From Roseovarius pacificus (GTDB lineage Bacteria; Pseudomonadota; Alphaproteobacteria; Rhodobacterales; Rhodobacteraceae), in contig NZ_FRBR01000014.1 in the NCBI RefSeq assembly GCF_900142665.1, positions 40,689-104,688 of the forward strand: a stretch of DNA of 64,000 nucleotides, in the 5' to 3' direction. This document shows positions 19,444-28,349 of this stretch, piece by piece. The notes below the pieces were generated by a model. The model did not search any database. It was not told the DNA's origin and saw only the letters and a list, made by a program, of their open reading frames with translations. Each line of letters starts with the position of its first letter. The stretch's first letter is position 1. A program made the translations under genes and the position numbers.

Positions 19444-20262
19444 ATGATGCTGGATGCAAGATTGACCGGGGATCGCCCGATCGTGGATGCCCCGGCCGCC
19501 CTGGCCGACAGCCCCCTGGCGATCCGCGGGCTGACCGTGGCCTATGGCGGCAAACCGGCGGTGACTTCGGTGGATGTCACGTTCCGACCGGGACGGATGA
19601 GCGCGATCATCGGCCCCAACGGTGCAGGCAAATCGACCCTGCTCAAGGCGGCGCTGGGCATCGAGCGGCCCGTGTCCGGCACGGTCACATGCTGGGGCAA
19701 ACCGCTGGCGCGGCAACTCGCCCGCATCGCCTATGTCCCGCAACGCGCCAGTGTCGATTGGGATTTCCCGACACGGGCGCTGGACGTGGTGCTGATGGGG
19801 CTCTACCGCGAACTCGGCCTGCTGCGCCGGGTCCGGCCCGCCCACCGCGAAACCGCCATGGCCTGCCTGTCGCGCGTCGGCATGCAGGACTTGGCCGACC
19901 GCCAGATCGGCCAGCTTTCGGGCGGCCAGCAACAGCGCGTGTTCCTGGCCCGCGCGCTGGCGCAGGGGGCAGACCTCTACCTGCTGGACGAACCCTTCGC
20001 CGGGGTCGATGCCGCCACCGAAAAGGCGATCATCGGCGTGCTCAAATCGCTGAAATCCGAAGGCCGCACGGTGATTGCCGTGCATCACGACCTGTCCACC
20101 GTGGCTGAGTATTTCGACCGCGTGTTCCTGATGAACACCCGCGCCATCGCCGAAGGCCCGGTCGCCACCGCCTTTACCGCCGACACGCTGCATGCCGCCT
20201 ATGACGGGCGGCTGGCCAGTACGCTGCCAGGGCTGTCGAACGGCACACCCCATGCTGAGTGA
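19444..20262 (+). CDS. troB: metal ABC transporter ATP-binding protein
   Basis: A 272-residue ABC ATPase energising the importer. Walker A GPNGAGKST, signature LSGGQQQRVFLARAL, Walker B DLYLLDEPF and the switch His (VIAVHHD) are intact. The start at 19444 is one base after the troA stop. An N-terminal extension of about 25 residues precedes the usual ABC start (LAIRGLTVAYGG). It overlaps the next gene by 11 bases, so troABCD is one operon. Confidence 0.93.
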   Translation: MMLDARLTGDRPIVDAPAALADSPLAIRGLTVAYGGKPAVTSVDVTFRPGRMSAIIGPNGAGKSTLLKAALGIERPVSGTVTCWGKPLARQLARIAYVPQRASVDWDFPTRALDVVLMGLYRELGLLRRVRPAHRETAMACLSRVGMQDLADRQIGQLSGGQQQRVFLARALAQGADLYLLDEPFAGVDAATEKAIIGVLKSLKSEGRTVIAVHHDLSTVAEYFDRVFLMNTRAIAEGPVATAFTADTLHAAYDGRLASTLPGLSNGTPHAE

Positions 20263-21151
20263 CGCGCTCACCCTGCAACTGGGCTATAACGCGGCGCTGG
20301 TCGCTGTCGGGGCGGGGCTCCTGGGTATGGCCGCCGGGGCGGTGGGCACCTTCCTGTTCCTCGGCAAGCGTGCGCTGGTCAGCGACGCGGTCAGCCATGC
20401 CACCCTGCCGGGAATCGCGCTGGCCTTCATGGTCATGGTGGTGTTCGGCGGCGACGGGCGCGCCCTGCCGGGGCTGTTGCTGGGCGCGGCGCTGTCGGCG
20501 GGGCTGGGCCTGCTCTGCGTCAGTTGGCTGAGCGCCCGCACCCGGCTGGGCGAAGACGCCGCCATCGGCGCGGTGCTGTCGGTGTTCTTCGGGGCGGGGG
20601 TGGTGCTTCTGACGGTGATCCAGACACTGGGCTCGGGCCGTCAGGCCGGGCTGGAAACCTTCCTGCTGGGGGCGACGGCGGGCATGGTGCGCGCCGATGC
20701 CCTTGTGATCGCCATCGGCGGCGCGCTGGTGCTCGCGCTGGCGCTGCTGCTGCGCCGCCCGATGCTGATGGTGGCCTTCGATCCGGGCTATGCCACCGCG
20801 CAGGGGATGAACGTGCGCCGGATCGAACTGGCGATGATGGGGCTGGCCATGGCGATCACCGTCGTCGGGCTCAAGATCGTCGGGCTGATCCTGATCGTGG
20901 CGCTGCTGATCGTCCCGCCTGTGGCCGCGCGGTTCTGGTCCGACCGCTCGGGCGTCGTCATCGCCCTGGCCGGAGGCATCGGCGGGATCTCGGGCTATGG
21001 CGGCGCGGCGATTTCCGCCACCGCGCCGGGCCTGCCGACAGGGCCGATCATCGTCCTGCTGGCCACCGCCATATTCGCCCTGTCGCTGCTGGCGGCACCG
21101 CGCCGGGGCGTGCTGGCCATTGCCCTGCGCCGCCGGAAGGTGCAGGCATGA
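20252..21151 (+). CDS. troC: metal ABC transporter permease 1
   Basis: A 299-residue membrane protein of the ABC-3 family with eight or so hydrophobic segments. Family motifs include LVSDAVSHATLPGIALAF near residues 44-61 and, near the end, LKIVGLILIVALLIVPPVAA. It forms the channel with the second permease. The ATG at 20252 lies inside the end of troB in another frame; the stop overlaps troD by four bases. Confidence 0.92.
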   Translation: MLSDALTLQLGYNAALVAVGAGLLGMAAGAVGTFLFLGKRALVSDAVSHATLPGIALAFMVMVVFGGDGRALPGLLLGAALSAGLGLLCVSWLSARTRLGEDAAIGAVLSVFFGAGVVLLTVIQTLGSGRQAGLETFLLGATAGMVRADALVIAIGGALVLALALLLRRPMLMVAFDPGYATAQGMNVRRIELAMMGLAMAITVVGLKIVGLILIVALLIVPPVAARFWSDRSGVVIALAGGIGGISGYGGAAISATAPGLPTGPIIVLLATAIFALSLLAAPRRGVLAIALRRRKVQA

Positions 21152-22059
21152 TGGGGGCCGAATTCGTCTCGCTTTCGCTGCCGCCCATGCTGATCGGCAC
21201 GCTGGCGGCCATCGCCTGTGCGCTGCCGGGGAATTTCCTGCTGCTGCGCCGTCAGGCCCTGATCGGCGATGCGATCAGCCATGTGGTCCTGCCCGGCATC
21301 GTCGCCGCCTTCCTGCTGACCGGAGCCGTGGCCACATGGCCGATGATGCTGGGCGCGGGCGGCGCGGCGCTGGTGGCCGTGCTGCTGATCGAGGCCGTCC
21401 GCCGCCTCGGCGGGATCGAGCCGGGCGCGGCCATGGGCGTGGTCTTCACCTCGATGTTCGCCGCCGGGGTGCTGCTGCTGGAACTCAGCGACACGTCCAG
21501 CGTCCATCTCGACGTGCAGCACGCGCTCTATGGCAATCTGGAAAGCCTGATCTGGCTGGACGGCACGGGCTGGGCGGCCCTGAGCGACCCACAGGCGCTG
21601 CGCGCCCTGCCGCCGGAACTGCCCCGCATGGCGGCGGTGCTGGCGCTGGTGGCGACGCTGACGGCGATCCTGTGGCGGCCGCTGAAACTGTCCACCTTCG
21701 ACGAAGGCTTCGCCCGAACCCTCGGCCTGCCGGTGCGGGGGATCGGCCTGATCCTCGTGGTCATGGCCGCCATCGCCGCCGTCGCGGCGTTTGACGCAGT
21801 GGGCTCGATCATCGTGATCGCCATGTTCATCTGCCCGCCCGCCGCCGCGCGGCTGATGACAAACCGGCTGGAGCGCCAGATCTGGTGGAGCGTCGGTTTT
21901 GCCACGCTGTCGGCGCTGCTGGGTTACGTGCTGGCGGGCTATGGGCCGCTCTGGCTGGGCGGCCGGCACGCGGTCAGCGCGGCGGGGATGATCGCCACCG
22001 TGTCGGGGGTGATCCTCGGCGCGGCGGCGCTGTTCGGCCCCTGCCGGACCCGCAGTTAG
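21148..22059 (+). CDS. troD: metal ABC transporter permease 2
   Basis: A 303-residue ABC-3 family permease, paralogous to the preceding one. It carries ALIGDAISHVVLPGIVAAFL near residues 37-56 and VGSIIVIAMFICPPAAARLM near the C-terminal third. Two non-identical permeases per operon is the TroCD/SitCD pattern, whereas zinc ZnuABC systems have one, which again favours manganese or iron. The start at 21148 (ATGATG) overlaps the troC stop. A hairpin-bearing intergenic repeat follows the stop. Confidence 0.92.
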   Translation: MMGAEFVSLSLPPMLIGTLAAIACALPGNFLLLRRQALIGDAISHVVLPGIVAAFLLTGAVATWPMMLGAGGAALVAVLLIEAVRRLGGIEPGAAMGVVFTSMFAAGVLLLELSDTSSVHLDVQHALYGNLESLIWLDGTGWAALSDPQALRALPPELPRMAAVLALVATLTAILWRPLKLSTFDEGFARTLGLPVRGIGLILVVMAAIAAVAAFDAVGSIIVIAMFICPPAAARLMTNRLERQIWWSVGFATLSALLGYVLAGYGPLWLGGRHAVSAAGMIATVSGVILGAAALFGPCRTRS

Positions 22060-22094
22060 AAAAAGGAGCGCCTTCGGCGCGCAGGTTTGATTGA

Positions 22095-22146
22095 GTGAGG
22101 GGCGCTGCCCCTCACACTCCCCGGGATATTTATGAGCAGGAGAAAG
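22095..22146 (+). repeat. intergenic repeat, copy B (hairpin plus GGGATATTTAT core)
   Basis: A perfect 9-bp hairpin (GTGAGGGGC at 22095-22103, GCCCCTCAC at 22107-22115) is followed by ACTCCCCGGGATATTTATG and a GAGCAGGAGAAAGA tail. It matches the element at 1127-1190 in order, core and tail, and like it lies between convergent genes (troD and the DgoK-like gene). It may terminate troD transcription, although no T-run follows the stem. Confidence 0.6.
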
Positions 22147-22147
22147 A

Positions 22148-22876
22148 TCAGTCCGCCAGACCGAACGCCGAGGCCAGCGCGGCCAGACCGGCGGGCAGAA
22201 GGCCATCGGCGGCCAGTGTGCCAACCGGCACGCCCTGGGCGACAAGCGCCGTTTCAAGCCCCGAGGCGGTGCCGTCGGGTGAGATCAGGATTACCTCCTG
22301 CCCCAGCCAATAGCGCCGTGTCGCGGCCAGTTCGGCCCCGATCAGGTGGCCGGTGATCGCGGCGCGGTTGCCGCTGACCTCAGCGGCGCGCAGATGCGCG
22401 GCCAGACGTTCGGGGCGGCTGAGGCTGTCGGCCAGCGCCTGTTCGTCCGGCGGTGTCGCGCCCTCCAGCGCGGCGGCCAGTCGCGGGGTCAGGGTGCTTT
22501 GGCAGCTCACCACCTCATTGGCGCTGATGTGAATCCAGTGGCGCACATCGCCCTGCGCGGCGCAGATCACGCCATCCCAGTTCGGACGATCCGCCAGCGC
22601 CCCGGCGATCCAGATACGCACCCAGGCCCCGATCACATCGGGCGGGGTGTCCTGCGTGAGGGCGGGCAGGCGGGCGCCGCCCGTGGGCAGCACGGCGGTG
22701 GGGATACCGTTGGGGGTGCCATCGCCGATATGAACGGTGCGGCTGGCGTCGAAATCCAGATGGGCCAGCGCGGCGGCCTCATCGGTTCCACGGGCGCTGC
22801 GGATCAGGGTCGCGCCCTGCATCGCATGGGCCGTCACCCCGTCGCCGTCGCGGCCCATGGCGATCCAGCCGGTCAT
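22148..22876 (-). CDS. 2-dehydro-3-deoxygalactonokinase-like protein with degraded N-terminus
   Basis: A 242-residue protein resembling DgoK, which phosphorylates 2-keto-3-deoxygalactonate with ATP. Similar parts are the middle (DVIGAWVRIWIAGAL; GDVRHWIHISANEVVSCQST) and the C-terminal half (DSLSRPERLAAHLRAAE; HLIGAELAATRRYWLGQ). DgoK is normally near 290-300 residues and starts with a DWGTTNLR-type phosphate loop; here the first residues read MTGWIAMGRDGDG and that loop is gone, so kinase activity is doubtful. It starts five bases after the TIGR01244 gene. No other galactonate genes are nearby. Confidence 0.6.
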   Translation of the reverse strand: MTGWIAMGRDGDGVTAHAMQGATLIRSARGTDEAAALAHLDFDASRTVHIGDGTPNGIPTAVLPTGGARLPALTQDTPPDVIGAWVRIWIAGALADRPNWDGVICAAQGDVRHWIHISANEVVSCQSTLTPRLAAALEGATPPDEQALADSLSRPERLAAHLRAAEVSGNRAAITGHLIGAELAATRRYWLGQEVILISPDGTASGLETALVAQGVPVGTLAADGLLPAGLAALASAFGLAD

Positions 22877-22881
22877 CGGGC

Positions 22882-23298
22882 TCAGCCCCGGTCCAGCTGC
22901 CGGACCAGCCCCGACATATCGTACCCCGCATCGCGCGCCGCCGAAACGATCTCATCGCCGCTCAGCCTGCCGTAGCTGGCGATGCTCCACAGCATGGTGC
23001 AGCGCGTGCCCGAGCGGCAATAGGCCAGCATCGGTTTGGGCATGTCCTCCAGTGCCGCGGCGAAGTCCTGCGCGGCCTGCGGCGTGACCATGCCCGACAC
23101 GATCGGCACGCAGCGCACCTCGATCCCCTCGGCGCGGGCGGCCTCGGCCACGGCGTCGAATTCGGGCTGTCCGTAATCCTCGCCATCCGGGCGGTTGCAC
23201 ATGATCGAGCGGAACCCGGCGGCCTTGATTTCGGGAATATCGTCGGGGGAAATCTGCGGGCTGACCGCGTAATCCTCGGTGATCCTGCGAATGTCCAT
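22882..23298 (-). CDS. TIGR01244 family (DUF442) sulfurtransferase/phosphatase-like protein
   Basis: A 138-residue protein of the TIGR01244/DUF442 family, a phosphatase- or rhodanese-like fold sometimes fused to beta-lactamase-type hydrolases such as Blh. The family start DIRRITEDYAVSPQISPDDI is followed by IKAAGFRSIMCNRPDGE and by the cysteine loop AYCRSGTRC near residues 100-108, where the first Cys would be the nucleophile. The ATG at 23298 is chosen on its strong AAGGAGG and the family N-terminus. It precedes the DgoK-like gene by five bases, so they are probably co-transcribed. Confidence 0.85.
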   Translation of the reverse strand: MDIRRITEDYAVSPQISPDDIPEIKAAGFRSIMCNRPDGEDYGQPEFDAVAEAARAEGIEVRCVPIVSGMVTPQAAQDFAAALEDMPKPMLAYCRSGTRCTMLWSIASYGRLSGDEIVSAARDAGYDMSGLVRQLDRG

Positions 23299-23610
23299 GG
23301 CGCGCCTCCTTGGGGTCTGGGCCGACATATGCGCCGAAATCAGGGGCGATTTCAATGGCCGGAAAGGCCGGGCAGGCCGATATGCCCCCGGCACGGGGCG
23401 GGGGGCTGTCCGGCTGGGCGGGGATTTGGGCGCGGCCTGCGAATGCCTGCTTATTCAGCCGTTCAGTCCGAAAAACGATCATTTTGCAGGCAAATGAACC
23501 GATTAATCGAGAAAATGGGGAAAATTGATCGGGCGGCTCATGCTATGATGCGTCATTCTGCCGCGCCTGATGTATAATGCGGCAGCCAACAGAACGAGGG
23601 AGTTACACTG
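23299..23610. other. 312-bp intergenic region with a candidate USP promoter
   Basis: This separates the divergent TIGR01244 and universal stress protein genes. The left part is GC-rich with GGCCGGAAAGGCC-type short inverted repeats; the right 130 bases are AT-richer. A perfect TATAAT hexamer at 23573-23578, 33 bases before the stress protein ATG, is a good -10 candidate, but I see no matching -35 at normal spacing, which suggests an activator or a weak promoter. No riboswitch or small RNA was recognised. Confidence 0.5.
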
Positions 23611-24045
23611 ATGTCCGGAAAATTCGTCGTCGGATATGACGGCAGCGAGGCCGCGCGGCGCGCGCTGGATTTCGCGATCGAGCGCGCTGCGGCGCAGGGC
23701 GGTGCGGTTCTGATCGCGCATGTGCTGGAATGGTCGCCCTATTCCTTCTTGACGCCCACCGAACTGGAAGAGCGCCACAAGCGCCGCCGCGAAGAGCTGG
23801 AGCGCGCCGAAACCGCCCTGATGGCCCCGGTCGTCAAGGAGGCGTCGGGCAAGGGCGCCGAAATCGAAAGCGTCATCCGCTATGGCAGGATCGCCGAGGT
23901 TCTGTGCGAGATCGCCAGGGAAAACGGGGCAGGCCAGATCTTTATCGGGCGCAACGGCCATTCGGCCTGGGGTGCGCGCGTGTTCGGATCGGTCGCCAGC
24001 GCGCTTGTGCAGACGGCCCCGGTGCCCTGCACCATCGTGCCATAA
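23611..24045 (+). CDS. universal stress protein (UspA family)
   Basis: A 144-residue UspA-fold protein. It begins with the typical [17 protein letters not shown] and ends with the ATP-binding type loop [20 protein letters not shown] followed by APVPCTIVP, as in nucleotide-binding Usp proteins. GAGGGAG precedes the ATG. It lies 26 bases upstream of the alanine/glycine symporter; the close spacing suggests joint expression and perhaps regulation of the transporter, as seen for other Usp-transporter pairs. Confidence 0.93.
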   Translation: MSGKFVVGYDGSEAARRALDFAIERAAAQGGAVLIAHVLEWSPYSFLTPTELEERHKRRREELERAETALMAPVVKEASGKGAEIESVIRYGRIAEVLCEIARENGAGQIFIGRNGHSAWGARVFGSVASALVQTAPVPCTIVP

Positions 24046-24071
24046 AACCAATATCAGCAGGGAAGCATTCC

Positions 24072-25616
24072 ATGTATCGTACATTTACACGGGCGGCGGC
24101 AGCCGCAGCCGGGCTCAGCCTGATCGGCGCGGCCCCGGCATTGGCCCAATCCATCGACGAGAAGGTGAATCAGCTTTTCGCGTCTTCCACCGGCTGGTTC
24201 GTCAATTTCATCTTCAGCCCCTTTCCCGGCACGTCCTTTCCGTGGATCGTGGCCTGGCTGGTGATCGCGGCGACGGTCTTTACGCTGTATTTCGTCTTTA
24301 TCCAGTTCCGCGCCTTCGGGCATGCGATATCGCTGGTCAAGGGCGACTACTCCGATCCCAACGACGCCGGTGAGGTCAGCCACTTCCAGGCGCTTGCCAC
24401 CGCCCTGTCGGGCACGGTGGGCCTTGGCAATATCGCCGGGGTCGCGGTGGCCATCGGCATCGGCGGGCCGGGGGCCACGTTCTGGATGATCCTCGCGGGT
24501 CTGATGGGCATGGCATCCAAGTTCACCGAATGTACGCTGGGCGTGAAATACCGCAACGAATACGAGGACGGCACCGTTTCGGGCGGTCCGATGTATTACC
24601 TGACCAAGGGCTTTGCCGAACGCGGCCTGCCCGGCGGCAAGATCCTTGCGGTGATGTTCTCGATCTTCTGTATCCTCGGCGCGCTGGGCGGCGGCAACAT
24701 GTTCCAGGCCAATCAGGCGCACCAGCAGATCACCGGGATCGTCGGGGAATTCCCCGGCTGGATCACCGGCGTGATCTTTGCGGTGGTGGTGTTCGCGGTG
24801 ATCGTCGGCGGGTTGAAATCCATCGCCAGCGTGACCGAAAAGGTCGTGCCCTTCATGGGCGTGATGTATGTGCTGGCTGCGCTGGTCATCATCCTGATGA
24901 ACGCCGACATGATCGGCTGGGCCTTCGGACAGATCTTTGCCGGGGCGTTCACCGGGCTGGGCGTTGCCGGGGGCATGGTCGGGGCGCTGATCCAGGGCTT
25001 CAAGCGGGCCGCCTTCTCGAACGAGGCGGGCGTCGGCTCGGCGGCCATCGCCCACTCGGCGGTGCGCACCAAGGAGCCGATCACCGAAGGCTTCGTATCG
25101 CTTCTGGAACCCTTCATCGACACCGTGGTGATCTGCACCATGACCGCGCTGGTCATCATCATCTCGGGGCAGCTTGTGAGCGATCCGGAAACCGGCCTCT
25201 ACCTCGTGACCGACAGCGGCATGATCCAGACGGCGGACGGTTCCTCGGGCGTCAGCCTGACCTCGGCGGCCTTTGCCACGGCGTTCGGATGGTTCCCCTA
25301 TGTGCTGGCGCTGGCGGTGATCCTGTTTGCCTTCTCGACCATGATCAGCTGGTCCTATTACGGGCTCAAGGCCTGGACCTACCTGTTCGGCGAAGGCAAG
25401 AGCAAGGAAATCACCTTCAAGGTCATCTTCTGCATCTTCGTGGTGATCGGCGCGGCGGCCAATCTCGGCCCGGTGATCGACTTCTCGGATGCGGCGATCT
25501 TTGCCATGGCGGTGGTCAACGTGTTCGGGCTCTACTTCCTCATGCCCATCGTCAAGAAAGAGTTGCACAGCTATCTCGCACGCCTGAAATCGGGTGAGAT
25601 TCACAAGTTCCACTAA
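24072..25616 (+). CDS. alanine/glycine:cation symporter (AGCS) family protein
   Basis: A 514-residue sodium- or proton-coupled amino acid importer of the AGCS family. Family motifs include [20 protein letters not shown] near residues 113-132, [12 protein letters not shown] near 171-182 and [17 protein letters not shown] near 317-333. About eleven membrane segments follow an N-terminal stretch (residues 1-24, ending ALAQS) that looks like a cleavable signal, an uncommon addition in this family. The ATG at 24072 follows AGGGAAG. Substrate is probably alanine or glycine. Confidence 0.92.
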   Translation: MYRTFTRAAAAAAGLSLIGAAPALAQSIDEKVNQLFASSTGWFVNFIFSPFPGTSFPWIVAWLVIAATVFTLYFVFIQFRAFGHAISLVKGDYSDPNDAGEVSHFQALATALSGTVGLGNIAGVAVAIGIGGPGATFWMILAGLMGMASKFTECTLGVKYRNEYEDGTVSGGPMYYLTKGFAERGLPGGKILAVMFSIFCILGALGGGNMFQANQAHQQITGIVGEFPGWITGVIFAVVVFAVIVGGLKSIASVTEKVVPFMGVMYVLAALVIILMNADMIGWAFGQIFAGAFTGLGVAGGMVGALIQGFKRAAFSNEAGVGSAAIAHSAVRTKEPITEGFVSLLEPFIDTVVICTMTALVIIISGQLVSDPETGLYLVTDSGMIQTADGSSGVSLTSAAFATAFGWFPYVLALAVILFAFSTMISWSYYGLKAWTYLFGEGKSKEITFKVIFCIFVVIGAAANLGPVIDFSDAAIFAMAVVNVFGLYFLMPIVKKELHSYLARLKSGEIHKFH

Positions 25617-25775
25617 CGCGCGATTCACAGCGAACGGCAGGGGGCCGGTGCCATGCGCCGGCCCTTTGCGTGTTCATGGCGCATTGTCGCGCAATGCTGC
25701 ACTGCGCATTGATCGGTGCGAAATAGGCGCTACCCTTTCGCCACAGCGATCAATTCGATTGAAGGAGACGATTCC

Positions 25776-26063
25776 ATGGACGACAAGACCGCCTATCAGG
25801 AAAAGATGAACGCCAAACTGGATGAATGGAAGGCCGATATCGACAAGCTGCAAGCCAAGGCCAGGCAGGCCCAGGCCGACGCGCAGATCGAATACAAGGA
25901 ACAGATCGACGAGCTGAAAAAGCGCCGCGACCGGATGGAAAAGGAACTCGAACAGGTCCAGTCCGCCAGCGCCGAGGCGTGGAAGGATTTCAAGGACGGC
26001 GCCGACAAGGCATGGGATGCCATGTCGGACGCGATGAAGAACGCCTGGAACCGCTTCGGCTGA
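25776..26063 (+). CDS. small coiled-coil protein
   Basis: A 95-residue, highly charged, Lys/Glu/Ala-rich protein that reads as one long coiled coil (about residues 5-75: repeated DEWKADIDKLQAKARQAQ-like heptads), ending in an amphipathic WDAMSDAMKNAWNRFG. No signal peptide or membrane span. It resembles short coiled-coil stress-type proteins found in this family, function unknown. The ATG at 25776 has a strong GAAGGAGA six to seven bases upstream. It stands alone, 160 bases after the symporter. Confidence 0.8.
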   Translation: MDDKTAYQEKMNAKLDEWKADIDKLQAKARQAQADAQIEYKEQIDELKKRRDRMEKELEQVQSASAEAWKDFKDGADKAWDAMSDAMKNAWNRFG

Positions 26064-26132
26064 CCCCGGAAACACGACATGCGCGCCCCGTCACAGGGCG
26101 CGCATGTCCGATTGTGAGTGCTGTCGGTCCCC

Positions 26133-27482
26133 TCAGGCCGCGGCAAACCCCTTGTCCAGCGCGCCGACGATCCGGTCGACTTCGGCCTCGGTGATGGTCA
26201 GGGGCGGCGACATCAGGATGTTATGCGCCCCCAGACGCACCATCGCACCGTTTTCATAGGCCGTCTGGTGAATGCGCTTCATCGTTTCGCCATCCATCGG
26301 CGTCTTGGCGTCGCGATCGCTGACGATCTCGATCCCGGTCATCAACCCGTGCCCGCCGCGCACATCGCCGATGATGTCGTATTTTTCGGCCAGCTTGCAC
26401 ACCCCGTCATAAAGCTGCGTGCCCCGCGCCGCCGCGTTGGTCTTGGTGTCCAGCCGCAGGGTTTCCGACAGGCAGGCCACGACCGCCGCCGCCCCCACCG
26501 GATGCGCCGAATAGGTGTAGCCATGCCAGATCGCCCCGTCCGCGCCCGCGTTTTCGAACACGTCGGCCACCTTCTCGCCGATCATGACTGCGCCCACCGG
26601 GAAATACCCGCTGGTGATGCCCTTGGCGCAGGTCATCATGTCGGGCTTGACGCCCCAGTGCCGCGCGCCCGACCAGTCGCCGGTGCGCCCGAACCCGGTG
26701 ATCACCTCGTCCGAGATCATCAGGATGCCGTACTTGTCGCAAATCTCGCGCATCAGCTTCATGAAGCTGGCATCGGGCACGATCACCCCACCGGCGCCCT
26801 GGATCGGCTCCATGATGAAGGCCGCGATGGTGCTGGGGTCCTGGAATTCGATTTCGTCCACCGCTGCCGCCGCGATCTTCTGGGCCAGCAACTCGGGGTC
26901 GATGGCATCGAACGGGTTGCGATAGCAATAGGGGCTGGGCAGGTGAAAACAGCCCGGCAACAGCGGCTCGTACCCGATGCGGAAGCGGTTGTTGCCGTTC
27001 ACGCTGGCGCCGCCGAAATGGGTGCCGTGATAGCCCTTCTTCAGGCTCAGGAACTTGGTGCGGGTCGGCTCGCCGCGCAGGCGGTGATACTGCCGCGACA
27101 GGCGCAGCGCGGTCTCCACGCTGTCCGACCCGCCGCTGGTGAAGAAACTGCGCACCATGCCGTCCTCGGCAAAGAACTCCTGCACCGCATAGGACGCCTC
27201 GATCGCGGGCGGGTTGCTGGTGCCGGCGAAGGACGAATAATAGGGCAGCTCCCACAACTGATCCGAGATCGCCTGCTTCACCGCATCGTTGGAATAGCCG
27301 AGGTTCACGCACCACAGCCCGCCCACGGCATCGACACTGCGGTGCCCGTCGATGTCGATGATCTCGGTGCCCTCGGCCCCCTTGATGATCCTGGGCGCGT
27401 TCTCGCGCGCCTCGCCGGGATGGCCCATCGGGTGCCAGAGATACTTGGCGTTCATCTCGCGCAGGAAATTGTCGTCTTTCAT
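26133..27482 (-). CDS. class III aminotransferase (aspartate aminotransferase family)
   Basis: A 449-residue PLP-dependent class III aminotransferase of the omega-amino acid type. The PLP-binding region shows SDEVITGFGRTG, with the internal aldimine lysine in TCAKGITSGYFPVGAV; an earlier FFTSGGSDSVETALRL binds the cofactor phosphate. The amino donor could be beta-alanine, taurine, a polyamine or similar; the sequence alone does not decide. GGAG lies upstream of the ATG at 27482. It diverges from the HlyC-like gene, and a TTTGATCAAA palindrome lies 33 bases from its start. Confidence 0.88.
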   Translation of the reverse strand: MKDDNFLREMNAKYLWHPMGHPGEARENAPRIIKGAEGTEIIDIDGHRSVDAVGGLWCVNLGYSNDAVKQAISDQLWELPYYSSFAGTSNPPAIEASYAVQEFFAEDGMVRSFFTSGGSDSVETALRLSRQYHRLRGEPTRTKFLSLKKGYHGTHFGGASVNGNNRFRIGYEPLLPGCFHLPSPYCYRNPFDAIDPELLAQKIAAAAVDEIEFQDPSTIAAFIMEPIQGAGGVIVPDASFMKLMREICDKYGILMISDEVITGFGRTGDWSGARHWGVKPDMMTCAKGITSGYFPVGAVMIGEKVADVFENAGADGAIWHGYTYSAHPVGAAAVVACLSETLRLDTKTNAAARGTQLYDGVCKLAEKYDIIGDVRGGHGLMTGIEIVSDRDAKTPMDGETMKRIHQTAYENGAMVRLGAHNILMSPPLTITEAEVDRIVGALDKGFAAA

Positions 27483-27514
27483 CGTACAGCTCCGTTCGAT
27501 CCATGAGTCGGATA

Positions 27515-27524
27515 TTTGATCAAA
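27515..27524. promoter_or_regulatory. TTTGATCAAA palindrome, possible operator
   Basis: A perfect 10-bp palindrome 33 bases upstream of the class III aminotransferase start, in the 252-bp gap before the divergent HlyC-like gene. Short palindromes of this type are bound by GntR-type regulators, but none is encoded next to it. Position fits a repressor site for the aminotransferase. Low certainty. Confidence 0.3.
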
Positions 27525-27734
27525 CTGTTGCACCCGCGCGGCGGCACTGTCCAGAGGGCGCAGGCGCTGTTTGGTCGCACCCGGATGCGGGGCGCACCGG
27601 ACAAATGCATTGCCGAACCCCCGGTTTTTGGGTAGCATGCAGAGGATAGCGCACCGTATCGCGCATGATTGAGGCAGGCATGACGGCAGCCAGACCGCGC
27701 AAAGCGGCGATATCCGTCATCGCAGATAAACACC

Positions 27735-28349
27735 ATGACCGGGAAATCGGACTCGGAGCAATTCTTCCGCGCCACGATGCGCCATTTTGCCGAACTGCGC
27801 GAGTCCGGCCCGCTCCCGTCGTCTTCCGCCCGGCCCTTCCCGAAAGACTGGTTCGACCTGCCCGAGCCCTTCCTGGCCGATTTCGGCAGCCTGTTCTACC
27901 TTGCCGCGCTCACGCGCTATCACCGCCCGCGGCCACTCTACGATCTTTTCGCCTGTTTCGAGCCGCCGCTGCGTCTGGGCCAGTACAAGCTGTTCCGCTC
28001 CAACGGCCATCCGCGCGCCGCGATCACCTGGGCGGGGCTGTCGCCGCAGGCCGAATACAGATTTGCCGTCGATCACAAGCCGCTCGGCCCCGAGGACTGG
28101 AACAGCGGCACGTCGCACTGGCTGGTCGATTTCATCGCCCCCTTCGGACATCTCGACCAGATCGTTCCCCTGCTGACGCAAAACCCCGATGTGCTGCGGC
28201 TCAGAACGCTGTGGCACAACAAGCCGGGCACCAGATACCGCATCGTCGAATGGAGCCGCGCCTCGGCCGATGACCGGATCGACATCCGGTCTTACGGCGT
28301 GGGCCAGTTCAAACGCCTTCTCAAGGAGCAACCCCATGGGCGCGCCTGA
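27735..28349 (+). CDS. HlyC-family (RTX toxin-activating) lysine acyltransferase
   Basis: A 204-residue protein matching the HlyC acyltransferase family, which moves a fatty acyl chain from acyl-ACP to internal lysines of a secreted RTX protein. The diagnostic block EDWNSGTSHWLVDFIAPFG (residues 120-138) parallels HlyC's EDWTSGDRKWFIDWIAPFG, with Asp132 at the place of catalytic Asp92; His63 (RYHRPRP) matches HlyC His23. It is cytosolic. About 50 extra N-terminal residues precede the core. Its stop overlaps the next gene by 14 bases, so the VCBS-Hint protein is the obvious substrate candidate. No clear ribosome binding site; ATG at 27777 is an alternative start. Confidence 0.85.
   Translation: MTGKSDSEQFFRATMRHFAELRESGPLPSSSARPFPKDWFDLPEPFLADFGSLFYLAALTRYHRPRPLYDLFACFEPPLRLGQYKLFRSNGHPRAAITWAGLSPQAEYRFAVDHKPLGPEDWNSGTSHWLVDFIAPFGHLDQIVPLLTQNPDVLRLRTLWHNKPGTRYRIVEWSRASADDRIDIRSYGVGQFKRLLKEQPHGRA

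Noticed and set aside
23525..23541. TTGATCGGGCGGCTCAT as an FNR/FnrL box upstream of the universal stress protein
   Set aside because: The right half does not match ATCAA or GTCAA at the required spacing.
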